Shown piece after piece: positions 25,509 to 34,642 of a DNA stretch of 60,816 nucleotides. Origin of the DNA: Limimaricola cinnabarinus (GTDB taxonomy: Bacteria > Pseudomonadota > Alphaproteobacteria > Rhodobacterales > Rhodobacteraceae); NCBI RefSeq assembly GCF_002723615.1, contig NZ_KZ304955.1, forward strand, positions 134,542 to 195,357, given 5' to 3'. How positions within the stretch are numbered: the stretch's first letter is position 1; every line of letters begins with the position of its first letter. Under the pieces are notes generated by a model. The model had not been told where the DNA came from. It saw only the letters and a program-made list of their open reading frames with translations, and did not search any database. The position numbers were made by a program, and so were the translations under genes.

Positions 25509-26867
25509 ATGGAAACGCTGACGGCGGTCCTATCCGCCGTGAACGGCTTCGTCTGGGGGCCGCCGATGCTGGTGCTGATCCTCGGCACCGGGATCTTTCT
25601 GCAGATCCGGCTGAAGCTGATGCCGATCCGGCGCGTGCCGATGGGCTTTCGCATGGTCTGGGCCGGGCGCAGGCCCGACGCCGATGCCGAGGGCGAGATC
25701 AGCCCCTATGCCGCGCTGATGACCGCACTCGCGGCCACCGTCGGCACCGGCAACATCGCCGGCGTCGCCACCGCCATCGCGCTTGGCGGGCCGGGCGCGC
25801 TGTTCTGGATGTGGATGACGGCGCTGGTCGGCATGGCCACGAAATACGCCGAGGTGCTGCTCTCGGTGCATTTCCGCGAGGTCGACGACAAGGGCGAGCA
25901 TGTCGGCGGGCCGATGTTCGCGATCAAGAACGGGCTCGGCCCGCGCTGGCGCTGGCTCGGCGCGGCCTTCGCGCTGTTCGGCGGGCTCGCGGGCTTCGGC
26001 ATCGGCAACATGGTGCAGTCCAACAGCATCTCGCAGGTGATGGGCGAGAGCTTCGGCGTGCCGGCCTGGATCTCGGGCGTGGTGCTGGCGGTGCTGACCG
26101 GCCTCGTGCTTCTGGGCGGTATCCGCCGCATCGGCGCGGTGGCGCAAAAGCTCGTGCCGGGCATGTGCATCGCCTACATGGCGGTCGCGGCGGTCGTGCT
26201 CGTGCTTTATGCCGGCGAGATTCCGGCGGCCTTCGCGCTGATCATCGATCACGCCTTCAACCCGGTCGCGGCCTCTGGCGGCTTTGCCGGGGCGACGATC
26301 ATGCTGGCGATGCGCTACGGCGTGGCGCGCGGCGTCTTCTCGAACGAGGCGGGGCTCGGCACCGCCGGCATCGCGCAGGCGGCGGGCCAGTCGAAGGACG
26401 CGGCGCAATCGGGGCTGATCGGCATGATGGGCACCTTCATCGACACGCTGGTCGTCTGCACCATGACCGGGCTGATCATCATCGTCACCGGCCTGTGGAA
26501 CACAGGAGATTCCGGCGCGGCGCTGACCTCCATGGCCTTCGACGCGGCGCTGCCGGGCTTCGGGCAGTATTTCCTCGCGATCGCGCTGGCGGTCTTCGCC
26601 TTCACGACGATCCTCGGCTGGGCCTATTTCGGCGAGAAGTGCTGGGAATATCTCGGCGGGACCAGGGTGCAGGTCCCCTACCGGCTGCTCTGGACCGGCT
26701 TCGTGCTGATCGGCGCGGTGACGCAGCTCGATTTCGTCTGGCTGGTGGCCGACACGCTCAACGCCTTCATGGCGTTCCCCAACCTCGTGTCGCTGCTGCT
26801 GCTCTCGCCGGTCGTGGTGCGGGTGACCAACGCCTATTTCGATCGCCGCCGCTCGGCGCTCGCCTGA
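25509..26867 (+). CDS. Sodium:alanine/glycine symporter (AGCS family)
   Basis: 452 residues, about eleven membrane helices. Signature segments: TALAATVGTGNIAGVATAI, the conserved GVARGVFSNEAGLGTA, and ILGWAYFGEKCWEYL near the end. AGCS proteins import alanine, glycine or related small amino acids with sodium. The ATG at 25509 is preceded by GGGAGG. An earlier in-frame ATG would add a Gly/Arg-rich tail unlike the family. It is convergent with a gamma-glutamyltransferase, with two strong hairpins between. Confidence 0.92.
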   Translation: METLTAVLSAVNGFVWGPPMLVLILGTGIFLQIRLKLMPIRRVPMGFRMVWAGRRPDADAEGEISPYAALMTALAATVGTGNIAGVATAIALGGPGALFWMWMTALVGMATKYAEVLLSVHFREVDDKGEHVGGPMFAIKNGLGPRWRWLGAAFALFGGLAGFGIGNMVQSNSISQVMGESFGVPAWISGVVLAVLTGLVLLGGIRRIGAVAQKLVPGMCIAYMAVAAVVLVLYAGEIPAAFALIIDHAFNPVAASGGFAGATIMLAMRYGVARGVFSNEAGLGTAGIAQAAGQSKDAAQSGLIGMMGTFIDTLVVCTMTGLIIIVTGLWNTGDSGAALTSMAFDAALPGFGQYFLAIALAVFAFTTILGWAYFGEKCWEYLGGTRVQVPYRLLWTGFVLIGAVTQLDFVWLVADTLNAFMAFPNLVSLLLLSPVVVRVTNAYFDRRRSALA

Positions 26868-26891
26868 GCCTGAGCCGGGGCCGGGGCCGGG

Positions 26892-26957
26892 GCCGGGCGG
26901 GGCGGTCATGGAACCGCCCCGCCCGGCATCGTCCTGCCCGCCGGGCAGGACGCTTTT
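26892..26957 (+). terminator. Double hairpin between convergent symporter and gamma-glutamyltransferase genes
   Basis: First stem: perfect 15-bp arms at 26892-26906 and 26913-26927 with a CATGGA loop. Second stem: perfect 10-bp arms CGTCCTGCCC and GGGCAGGACG (26930-26939, 26943-26952) with a GCC loop, followed by CTTTTC. The second has terminator form for the symporter. A short GGGGCC tandem repeat (26877-26892) precedes them. Confidence 0.7.
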
Positions 26958-26969
26958 CGCAAGCGAAGG

Positions 26970-28760
26970 TCAGTCGCCCAGGGCGATGCCCTCGCGCCGC
27001 GGATCGGCGCCGCCCCTGAGCGTCTCGCCGATCTCGATCGCGTGCAGCCCCGAGGTCAGGTCGCGGATATTGGTCTCGAAGCCGATCTCCTGCAGCGGCC
27101 CTTCCAGCGCCTCGGCCTCCGTGCCGGCCTCCAGATCGAAGGTGCCGAAGCGGTTCACGAGGTGCGGCGCGGCCAGCGCCTGCTGCACATCCATGCCCCA
27201 ATCGGCCCAGTTGACGATGGCCTGCGCGACATAGCCGATGATCCGGCTGCCGCCGGGCGAGCCCACGACCAGCGCGGGCGCGTCGCCCTGCATCACGATT
27301 GTCGGCGCCATCGAGGAGCGCGGCCGCTTGCCCGGCTCGACCCGGTTGGCGATCGGGCGGCCCTCGTCATGCGTGGCAAAGCTGAAATCCGTGAGCTCGT
27401 TGTTGAGAAGAAAGCCGCGCACGAAAAGCCGCGAGCCAAAGCCGTTCTCGATCGTCGTGGTCATCGACAGCGCGTTGCCGTCGGCATCGACGATGGAGAT
27501 GTGGCTGGTCGAGGGCAGTTCGATCGAGGCGTCGTCGCCCCAGAGCATCGCGTGCTGCCATTCGGGGTTTCCGGGGGAAACCTCGGGCAGCGCGTCATCG
27601 CCCGACAGGAGCCCCGCACGCTCGGCGAGATAGGCCGGATCGACGAGCCCTTGGGTCGGCATCGGGACATAATCGCTGTCGGCCATGTAGCGGCCGCGAT
27701 CGGCGAAGGCGAGGCGCGAGGCATCGCCGATGAGCCGCCACGCCTCGGCGCTGTCGGGGCCCATGCTGCCGAGATCGAAGGTCTCGAGCATGCCGAGGAT
27801 CTGCCCCACGGTGAGCGCGCCCGACGAGGGCGGCCCCATGCCGCAGACCTCGTAATCGCGGTAGTCGGCGCAGACCGCCTCGCGCTCGACCACGTCGTAG
27901 ATCTCGAAATCGCGCTCCGACAGCACGCCCGGATTGCCCTCGGCGCCCTGCACCGTCGCCACGATGTCGGCGGCGATCCCGCCCTCGTAGAAGGCGTCCG
28001 CCCCGCCCGTCGCGATGGCGCGCAGCACCTCGGCATAATCGGCATTGGTCAGCGTGTCGCCCTCGGCGATGGCCGTGCCGCCGGGAAAGAAATACTCCGC
28101 CGTGGCCGGGAAGCGCTTCAGCCGATCCGCATCGCCCGCGACCAGCGTGGCCAGGCGCGGCGAAACCTCGAAGCCTTCTTCGGCATGGGCGATGGCCGCA
28201 TCGAACAGGCTTTCCCAGTCGGATTTGCCCCATTTCTCATGCGCGGCCTCCAAAAGCCGCGGCGTGCCGGGCGTGCCGACCGAAAGACCGCCCACCACCG
28301 CGTCGAAGAACTGCAGCGGCTCGCCATTCTCGTCCTGAAACAGCGTCGGCGTCGCGGCCAGCGGCGCGGTCTCGCGCCCGTCGAGCGTGGTCAGCTCGCC
28401 GCTCTCGGCGTCGTACCAGACGAGAAAGGCACCGCCGCCCAGCCCGGAGCTTTGCGGCTCCACCAGCCCCAGCACCGCCTGCACCGCGACCATCGCATCG
28501 GCGGCCGAGCCGCCATCGCGCAGCACCTCCGCCCCGGCCTCGACCGCGAGCGGGTTGGCAGCGGCGACCATCCAGTTCTCGGCCTCGACCGGCCGGCCCG
28601 CCGCCTTGGCCTCCATCGCGGCGCGGGCGGCCTCGGACAGCCCGGCGATCTCGCCCGAGGAGGTGCCCTCGGTGGTGATCGCGTCGGCGGCCTGCTGCGC
28701 CATCAGCGGCCCGGCGGCCAGCAGGACCGGGATCGTGGTCAGGAATTTCGAGTGTCTCAT
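26970..28760 (-). CDS. ggt: Gamma-glutamyltransferase
   Basis: 596 residues with a signal peptide (cleavage near MAQQA, residue ~21), so periplasmic. It hydrolyses or transfers the gamma-glutamyl group of glutathione and related compounds. It is made as a precursor that self-cleaves. The nucleophile is Thr418 in PSTSHISIVDADGNA, which begins the small subunit. A lid-loop region (LLNNELTDFSF) and GKRPRSSMAPTIV follow, as does GSPGGSRIIGYVAQ. Start at 28760 opens the signal peptide and has a purine-rich AAGGAGGAAGG upstream. The neighbouring amino-acid symporter could take up released amino acids; that link is inference. Confidence 0.94.
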   Translation of the reverse strand: MRHSKFLTTIPVLLAAGPLMAQQAADAITTEGTSSGEIAGLSEAARAAMEAKAAGRPVEAENWMVAAANPLAVEAGAEVLRDGGSAADAMVAVQAVLGLVEPQSSGLGGGAFLVWYDAESGELTTLDGRETAPLAATPTLFQDENGEPLQFFDAVVGGLSVGTPGTPRLLEAAHEKWGKSDWESLFDAAIAHAEEGFEVSPRLATLVAGDADRLKRFPATAEYFFPGGTAIAEGDTLTNADYAEVLRAIATGGADAFYEGGIAADIVATVQGAEGNPGVLSERDFEIYDVVEREAVCADYRDYEVCGMGPPSSGALTVGQILGMLETFDLGSMGPDSAEAWRLIGDASRLAFADRGRYMADSDYVPMPTQGLVDPAYLAERAGLLSGDDALPEVSPGNPEWQHAMLWGDDASIELPSTSHISIVDADGNALSMTTTIENGFGSRLFVRGFLLNNELTDFSFATHDEGRPIANRVEPGKRPRSSMAPTIVMQGDAPALVVGSPGGSRIIGYVAQAIVNWADWGMDVQQALAAPHLVNRFGTFDLEAGTEAEALEGPLQEIGFETNIRDLTSGLHAIEIGETLRGGADPRREGIALGD

Positions 28761-29011
28761 CGTGCCTTCCTCCTTGGGTTGTCGACATGAAAGACCCCGA
28801 GACGGCCCGCGGCAAGCCGTCGCGCCGAGAAAAGGCGCGAAGGCCCCCGGTTTCACCCCCCGCGCCTCCTCTACGCGCCCGCCGGATGGCGCGCCACGCA
28901 ATCGGGCAGCTCCGAGCGGCCCCTGACCCCGCCCAAAGGCCGGGCCGGGCAGAAGGAGGCGGCTGCGCACGCCGGATCACTCGCCGAACGCCGGGCCGCC
29001 GCTGCCATCCG

Positions 29012-30556
29012 CTACAGCAGCCACTCGACCGGCAACCACCCGATGATCGTCAGCGCGACACGGCGCAGGATGCTGGTGCCCGGCTCCGTGGCTCTCACCG
29101 CGCCTGTTTGCGGGTCGGTCCAGACCAGGTGCCCGTCCTGCCGCTCTACCCGCAACGCAAGGCCGTTCAGGCCCTCGTCGAAGGCGCTGTGCAGCCCCCG
29201 GGCCATGCGCGGGCTGTCGATCAGCAGGCCCATCTCGGTGTTGAGCATGGTGGAGCGGGGATCGAAGTTGAACGATCCGACGAAGATGCGCCGGCCATCC
29301 ACCGCGAATGTCTTGGCGTGAAGGCTCGATCCCGACGATCCGAAGGGGCCGGGATGTTCGGCCGGCGCGGCGGGGGCGGCCTGACGCCGCAGCTCGAACA
29401 GCGCGACACCGCTCTTGAGCATGTCCTTCCGGCGCTTGGCATATCCGGCATGGACCGGCAGTACATCCGTCGCTTCGAGCGAATTGGTGAGCATCCGCAC
29501 CGTCACGCCCCGCCTTTCCAGCGCGGCGAATGCCGCGACCCCGGCGGTGCCCGGCACGAAATAGGGCGAGACGCCGTCGAAACGGCTCTCGATGTCGCCC
29601 ACCGCCCTGCGCAGGCGCGAGGCCAGCAGATCCTCTCGCGGAACGGCGCCTTCGCCCTTCACCGGATCGTCGCTGACGAGAAGCGCCGTCGTCCATTCCA
29701 GATCGAGCTGCCCCGCCCTGAGGTCCGACACGATGCGGGACTCCTGCAGGATCTTCCTGTATTCGGCCATCTGCGGGTCATCGCGGAAGGCCGCCAGCCG
29801 GCGGCCGACCGGATCGCCACCCTCATGCGGCCCGACGACCGCGCCCGCCGGATGGACCGCCCGCGCGGACCAGTAGCGGTCGAAATCGGCCGCGACCTGC
29901 GGCACGATCGCGCCGACCGCCAGAACGTCGAGATCGATATAGAGCGGGGTCGGCCCCGTTCCGAAATACTCGTCGCCGACATTGCGCCCGCCGAGAATGG
30001 CCGCCCGCCCGTCCACGATGAAGGACTTGTTGTGCATCCGGCGGTTCAGCCGAAAGAAATCGAACGCATAGGACAGCGTCTTGAACGCGCCGCGCAGGTT
30101 GAAGGGGTTGTAGAGGCGCAGTTCGGCATTGGGATGCGCGGCCAGCGCCGCGATCTCGGCGTCGAGGCCGGAGGTGCCGTTGTCGTCCAGCAGCAGCCGC
30201 ACCCGCACGCCCCGCTCGGCCGCGCGCATCAGGGCGTCGAGCAGGAGGGTGCCGGTCAGGTCGCCATGCCAGATGTAGTATTGCGCGTCGATCGAGACGG
30301 TGGCCGTATCCGCCAGCAGGATGCGCGCGGCGAAGGCGTCGGCGCCGTTTGACAGCGGCGCGATGCCCGTCAGGCCTTCATGCCTGGCCTCGCGCGGGGC
30401 CAATGCCTCGGCCAGCGGACCGCTCGTCGCCGGCGGCAGGGCGACGGTGTCGGGCCGGTCGCCGGCCGCCGGAAGCGCAAAGAGCAGACGGGCGGCGATG
30501 ATCGCGACCGCCCCGAGAAGAACGGCGGCGAGAAGCACCCTGAGCATCGCGATCAT
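29012..30556 (-). CDS. Phospholipase D-like protein (cardiolipin synthase-type)
   Basis: 514 residues with one N-terminal membrane anchor. Two HKD motifs of the PLD superfamily are visible: H175-x-K177-x4-D182 in HNKSFIVDG, and a second in HAKTFAVDGRRIFVGSFNFD. Between them lie IDAQYYIWHGDLTG and RVRLLLDDNGTSGLD. These enzymes transfer or hydrolyse phosphatidyl groups; a ClsC-like activity is possible. It is the last gene of a minus-strand operon and its start overlaps the preceding permease gene, so it may serve envelope maintenance together with the efflux-type neighbours. Confidence 0.87.
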   Translation of the reverse strand: MIAMLRVLLAAVLLGAVAIIAARLLFALPAAGDRPDTVALPPATSGPLAEALAPREARHEGLTGIAPLSNGADAFAARILLADTATVSIDAQYYIWHGDLTGTLLLDALMRAAERGVRVRLLLDDNGTSGLDAEIAALAAHPNAELRLYNPFNLRGAFKTLSYAFDFFRLNRRMHNKSFIVDGRAAILGGRNVGDEYFGTGPTPLYIDLDVLAVGAIVPQVAADFDRYWSARAVHPAGAVVGPHEGGDPVGRRLAAFRDDPQMAEYRKILQESRIVSDLRAGQLDLEWTTALLVSDDPVKGEGAVPREDLLASRLRRAVGDIESRFDGVSPYFVPGTAGVAAFAALERRGVTVRMLTNSLEATDVLPVHAGYAKRRKDMLKSGVALFELRRQAAPAAPAEHPGPFGSSGSSLHAKTFAVDGRRIFVGSFNFDPRSTMLNTEMGLLIDSPRMARGLHSAFDEGLNGLALRVERQDGHLVWTDPQTGAVRATEPGTSILRRVALTIIGWLPVEWLL

Positions 30557-31653
30557 GCGGGCGGGGTCCGCTTCGGGGGCGGGGGCGGCGGCGGCGATGC
30601 GCGGTCACGGACCAGCTGATCGGCCATCAGGATGGCGATGGGCCGGGTCGGCTCGAACGCCGACAGCACGATGGTCAGCATCGAGGTCAGCGGCACGGCG
30701 AGCAGCGCCCCCGGCAGCCCCCACAGGGCCGACCACACGGCGAGCGAGACCAGCACCACGAAGGGGCTGAGATTCACGCGCCGTCCGATCAGGCGCGGTT
30801 CGAGAAAGCTGCCGACCCAGACCTGCGCCGCGATGAGCAGCGTCGCCAGCAGCAGCGTCCGCCCGAGGTCACCGAACTGCAGCACCGAAAGGGTGATCGG
30901 CAGCAGCACCCCGACCAGCGAGCCGAAATAGGGAATGTAGTTCAGAAGGCCGATCGAAAGCGCCCAGAACAGCGGAAAGTCGATGCCGAGCGCCCAGAGG
31001 ATGACGAAGGAAAGCGCCCCGAGGATCACGTTCACCAGCGTCTTGACGGCAAGATAATCGCCGATCCGATCGTTGATCCCCCTGAGGATGTCCTCCGTCC
31101 GGGCGGCGCTTGCCGGATCGCGCAGGGCGGCCGAAAGCTTGTGCGCAAAGCCCGCCCGCTCGGCCAGCAGAAACGCGGAGTAGACGGTGACCAGGAAAAC
31201 CGAGGCGCCGATCGAGGTGATGTTGGTGAGCGCGACGTTGATGAGGTTCTGCACCGAGAAACCGCCGAAGACGGCGTTCTGCACCGTCTGCCAGTCGGGC
31301 CGGTCGTCGAGGCCGAGAAACTCCGCCCCCTGCGCGATCAGCCGTTCGATATTGGCCTGATAGGCGGGCGCTTCGGACAGGACCTGGCTGATCGTGTCGA
31401 CGATCACCCCGGTCAGGGCGAACAGGCCGATGGCAAAGGCCAGCAGGACGAGCGTTCGCCGCATCCCGGCGGGCAGGCGGCCGATCAGCGGCACGCGCCC
31501 CAGCGCTTCGGAGGCCCCGACCAGCACGTAGACCACGATGATCGCGGCGAGGATCGGCAGCAGCACCGGCTTGCCGATGACCAGCAGAAAGCCCCCCAGA
31601 ACGAGCAGCAGCGCCGTATTGACCAGCACGGAGAGGGATTTCGCAAAGCTCAT
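30553..31653 (-). CDS. AI-2E family transporter (PerM/TqsA-like)
   Basis: 366 residues, seven to eight predicted helices. Family features are PVLLPILAAIIVVYVLVG near the N-terminus, ALSIGLLNYIPYFGSLVGVL and LEPRLIGRRVNLSPFVVLVS. The name comes from a proposed autoinducer-2 exporter, but many members have other or unknown roles, including sodium efflux. The C-terminus ends in a polyproline run. Overlaps both neighbours by 4 bases (ATGA type), so it is translationally coupled. Confidence 0.88.
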   Translation of the reverse strand: MSFAKSLSVLVNTALLLVLGGFLLVIGKPVLLPILAAIIVVYVLVGASEALGRVPLIGRLPAGMRRTLVLLAFAIGLFALTGVIVDTISQVLSEAPAYQANIERLIAQGAEFLGLDDRPDWQTVQNAVFGGFSVQNLINVALTNITSIGASVFLVTVYSAFLLAERAGFAHKLSAALRDPASAARTEDILRGINDRIGDYLAVKTLVNVILGALSFVILWALGIDFPLFWALSIGLLNYIPYFGSLVGVLLPITLSVLQFGDLGRTLLLATLLIAAQVWVGSFLEPRLIGRRVNLSPFVVLVSLAVWSALWGLPGALLAVPLTSMLTIVLSAFEPTRPIAILMADQLVRDRASPPPPPPPKRTPPA

Positions 31654-32699
31654 GCCGTGTCCCCCGTGCCTGCCGCGCCCGCCATGCCCGCCGCGCCGCC
31701 GCGCCATTGCGTCAGCCCGTCCAGCACCGCGACGGCGAAGGCGGCGGCGAAGGCGCCGGTCAGCGTCAGGACGATCCGGGTAAAGGTGGCGTAGCCCGGG
31801 TCCTGCGTGCTCAGCGCCCCCGCCACCAGCGCCAGCGTCACCGAGAAGGCATATTGGTAGACCATGCTCGGCTGCGCGCCGAACAGCATCCGCTGCCCCA
31901 GCCACAGCCCGCCCAGAAAGACGAGGCCGAGCAGGATCGGCAGATGCGGCGAGAGCGTGAAGAGCGCGAGGATGCCAAGCGCCACGGCGCCGCCATAAAC
32001 GGTCGCCCGGATGCGCTGGAGCGCTTCGGAAAAGACCGTGCGGCGGGTCGGAAAGACCAGCACCATCGACGCGACCACCGCCATCATCATGTCCGAGGGC
32101 TGCATCACGGCATAAAGCCAGAAGCTCAGCGCCAGCAGGACCGTCGCCCGGATCGCCGCGCCGGTGACGGCGCGGCCACCGCCGGGCACGGGCGCGTCCA
32201 CATGCCTGTCCCGCGTCCGGGCGGGCAGAACCAGATAGACCAGCGGTCCGATGACGAGCGTGACCAGCGCAGCCTGCAGGAAGCCGTCGCGCAAGGTCTC
32301 GACCGTGGCCGTGCCATGCATGCCCATGACCGAGATCAGCACCGTGACGACGACGATCAGCATCCCGGCCTGCGCCCCCGAACGCAGGATCATCAGAAAG
32401 CCCGCGAAATAGAGCGCCCAGACCGCCGTGACATAGACAAGCGGCATCGGCCGCAGCCATTCCACGACCCATGTCATCAGCCAGGGCAGCACGATCATCG
32501 CGATCACGCCGCCGATCAGCTTGCCCGGGTCGAAGGCCTTGCGCTGCGCCGCGACGAGGCCCACGGGCAGCGCGGCGATGATCGGCGGAAGGGCGGGGTT
32601 CAGCAGCGGGATCGCGCCGTAGGCCAGCGCGCCGGTCAGGCCGAGCCGGATCCCGTAATGCGGATCCTCGGCGGCCACGGGTCTGGGGGTGACATACAT
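31650..32699 (-). CDS. DUF2955/FUSC-like inner-membrane protein
   Basis: 349 residues, about ten hydrophobic segments in two similar halves. Recognisable parts are RLGLTGALAYGAIPLLNPALPP, SMVLVFPTRRTVFSEALQRI and LPILLGLVFLGGLWLGQRM. It resembles DUF2955 proteins, related to the aromatic acid exporter (AaeB/FUSC) group, which work with a HlyD-type fusion protein. Such a gene lies directly upstream, separated by one base, which supports an efflux pair. The start at 32699 is immediately behind that gene's stop; the extension upstream overlaps it. Confidence 0.78.
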   Translation of the reverse strand: MYVTPRPVAAEDPHYGIRLGLTGALAYGAIPLLNPALPPIIAALPVGLVAAQRKAFDPGKLIGGVIAMIVLPWLMTWVVEWLRPMPLVYVTAVWALYFAGFLMILRSGAQAGMLIVVVTVLISVMGMHGTATVETLRDGFLQAALVTLVIGPLVYLVLPARTRDRHVDAPVPGGGRAVTGAAIRATVLLALSFWLYAVMQPSDMMMAVVASMVLVFPTRRTVFSEALQRIRATVYGGAVALGILALFTLSPHLPILLGLVFLGGLWLGQRMLFGAQPSMVYQYAFSVTLALVAGALSTQDPGYATFTRIVLTLTGAFAAAFAVAVLDGLTQWRGGAAGMAGAAGTGDTA

Positions 32700-32700
32700 C

Positions 32701-33798
32701 TCAGTGCAGATAGGTGGCCCAGGAGCGCAGCCGCTGCATCCCCCGCGCCAGCCATGCCATCGGCCCCGCATCGTCGCCGCCCGCGAAGATCACCGCATGC
32801 ACCTTGCCGCCGACGCGGACCGATTGCGGCCAGGCCTCCATTCCGCCGATCAGCTCGATCCGCACCGGAATGCGCCGCGCCGGTTCGAACCAGCGGTTCG
32901 CGGGCTGGTTCACCACCAGACCGCCCTGGACATTGCGGCCCGGATTGATGCCCCAAGCGATGCTCTCGACCCGCCCCTCGAAGATCCGCCCCGGCAGCGC
33001 GTCGAACAGAAGATGCGCAGGATCGCCCGGATCGACCTGCTGCAGCTGGTTCTCGCGCAGATCCACCGTGATCCAGGCGGCGCCGGAATCGATGAAGGTC
33101 AAAGCGGGATTCCCGGCGCCGATATACTGCCCCTCCGACAGGGTGACATTGGTGACCACGCCCAGATGCGGCGCGGTGACGGTGGCCGAGGCCAGATCGT
33201 ATTGCGCCCGTTCGAGCTGCGCCTCGGCGGCCTGGATGGCCGGGTTGTCCTCGCCTTGCGGGCCGAGCTGGGCGCGCGCGCTTTCGAGCTGCGCCTCCGC
33301 GCTTTCGAGCTGCGCCTCGGCCTGCGCGACGCTGGCGCGCGCCTGGTCGCCCTGCGCGGTCGAGGCGATGCCGCGCTCTTCGAGCCGGAAGCTGCGCGCC
33401 GCCTCGGCGCGCGTGGTCTCCAGCGCGGTGCGCGCCTGGGTGACGGCGGCCTGCGCCGAAACCAGCGATGCGCTCGACGCGTCGATGTTCTGAAGCGCGC
33501 TGCCGAGATTGGCCTCGGCCTGCCGCACGGCCAGCATGAAGGGGCGCGGATCGACCGAGAAGAGCGGATCGCCCGCCTCGACCACGGCGTCGTCCTCGAC
33601 ATGGACCTGCATGACCTCGCCCGACACGCGCGGCGCGATCTGCACGACCTGCGCCGAGACGATCCCGCGCGCGCTGCCCGGCGTCAGCCGGTCGTTCAGC
33701 GCATAGAGAACGACGAGAGCCGCCAAGAGGAGGACGACGCCGATCGCAACGCCCTTTGCGCCGCTGCGGGCCGGGGCCGCGGTCTCCGTATCGCTCAT
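32701..33798 (-). CDS. HlyD-family periplasmic adaptor (membrane fusion protein)
   Basis: 365 residues: one N-terminal membrane helix (VAIGVVLLLAALVVLYAL), a lipoyl half-motif GEVMQVHVEDDAVVEAGDPL, a long alpha-hairpin with near-repeats AQLESAEAQLESARAQL, the second lipoyl half TVTAPHLGVVTNVTLSEGQ, and a beta-barrel region. This is the EmrA/AaeA architecture. It probably couples the next gene's DUF2955 protein to the periplasm for efflux of a small organic compound. First gene of a four-gene coupled operon, divergent from an hdhA-like gene. Confidence 0.9.
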   Translation of the reverse strand: MSDTETAAPARSGAKGVAIGVVLLLAALVVLYALNDRLTPGSARGIVSAQVVQIAPRVSGEVMQVHVEDDAVVEAGDPLFSVDPRPFMLAVRQAEANLGSALQNIDASSASLVSAQAAVTQARTALETTRAEAARSFRLEERGIASTAQGDQARASVAQAEAQLESAEAQLESARAQLGPQGEDNPAIQAAEAQLERAQYDLASATVTAPHLGVVTNVTLSEGQYIGAGNPALTFIDSGAAWITVDLRENQLQQVDPGDPAHLLFDALPGRIFEGRVESIAWGINPGRNVQGGLVVNQPANRWFEPARRIPVRIELIGGMEAWPQSVRVGGKVHAVIFAGGDDAGPMAWLARGMQRLRSWATYLH

Positions 33799-33864
33799 GG
33801 CAATTCCTTTCGATCTTTCCCGTCCTCTAGGATATGCGGCCCATCAGCAAAAGGAGTAGACAGA

Positions 33865-34632
33865 ATGTTTGATCCGAAGTCCTTTCGGCTGGACGGCGCG
33901 GTCGCGCTGATCACCGGGGGCGGGGCCGGTATCGGCCGCGCCATCGCCGAGACGTTCGCCGGAGCCGGCGCGGCCGTGATGGTCAGCGATCTCGACGCCG
34001 AGGCCGCCCGCGCGGTCGCCGATGATATCACCAGGGCCGGCGGCCAGGCCGCAAGCCTGGGTTGCGACGTCACCGAGGAGGCGGATCTGGTGCGCGCCGT
34101 CGAGCAGACCGTTTCGCGCTTCGGCAAGCTCACGATCCTCGTCGGCAATGCCGGCGGCGGCGGGCCGAAGCCGTTCGACATGCCGATGGCGGAGTTTCGC
34201 CGGGCCTTCGATCTCAATGTCTTCTCGCTGTTCCGCCTCGCGCAGCTCGCCGCGCCCGAGATGGAAAAGGCCGGCGGCGGCGCCATGCTGGCGATCACCT
34301 CGATGGCGGCCGAGAACAGGAACAGGCGCATGGCCTCCTATGGCGCGTCCAAGGCGGCGACGAGCCACCTGGTGCGCAACATCGCCTTCGATCTCGGCCC
34401 CGCCGGCATCCGCGTGAACGCGATCGCGCCGGGGGCCACCAGGACGGAGGCGCTGACATCGGTGCTGACCGACGACATCGAAAAGAGGATGCTGGCCCAT
34501 ACGCCGATCAACAGGCTCGGCGAGCCCGCCGACATGGCCAACGCCGCCCTGTTCATGTGTTCGCCCGCGGCCGGCTGGATCAGCGGCCAGGTCCTGACCG
34601 TGTCGGGCGGCGGCGTGCAGGAACTGGATTGA
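33865..34632 (+). CDS. hdhA: Short-chain dehydrogenase, 7-alpha-hydroxysteroid dehydrogenase-like
   Basis: 255 residues, the same length as E. coli HdhA. From memory of that protein the two align almost without gaps: NAGGGGPKPFDMPMAEFRRA, ITSMAAEN, SHLVRN-AFDLG and the C-terminus TVSGGGVQELD are shared. NAD binding: TGGGAGIGRAIAE. Catalytic S146, Y159 and K163 fall at the same numbers. E. coli HdhA oxidises the 7-alpha hydroxyl of bile acids; a marine or soil bacterium might use it on other hydroxysteroids or cyclic alcohols. The ATG at 33865 follows AAGGAG. Divergent from an efflux-type operon across 66 bases, and 10 bases upstream of a serine hydrolase. Confidence 0.82.
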   Translation: MFDPKSFRLDGAVALITGGGAGIGRAIAETFAGAGAAVMVSDLDAEAARAVADDITRAGGQAASLGCDVTEEADLVRAVEQTVSRFGKLTILVGNAGGGGPKPFDMPMAEFRRAFDLNVFSLFRLAQLAAPEMEKAGGGAMLAITSMAAENRNRRMASYGASKAATSHLVRNIAFDLGPAGIRVNAIAPGATRTEALTSVLTDDIEKRMLAHTPINRLGEPADMANAALFMCSPAAGWISGQVLTVSGGGVQELD

Positions 34633-34642
34633 GGGAAACGAG

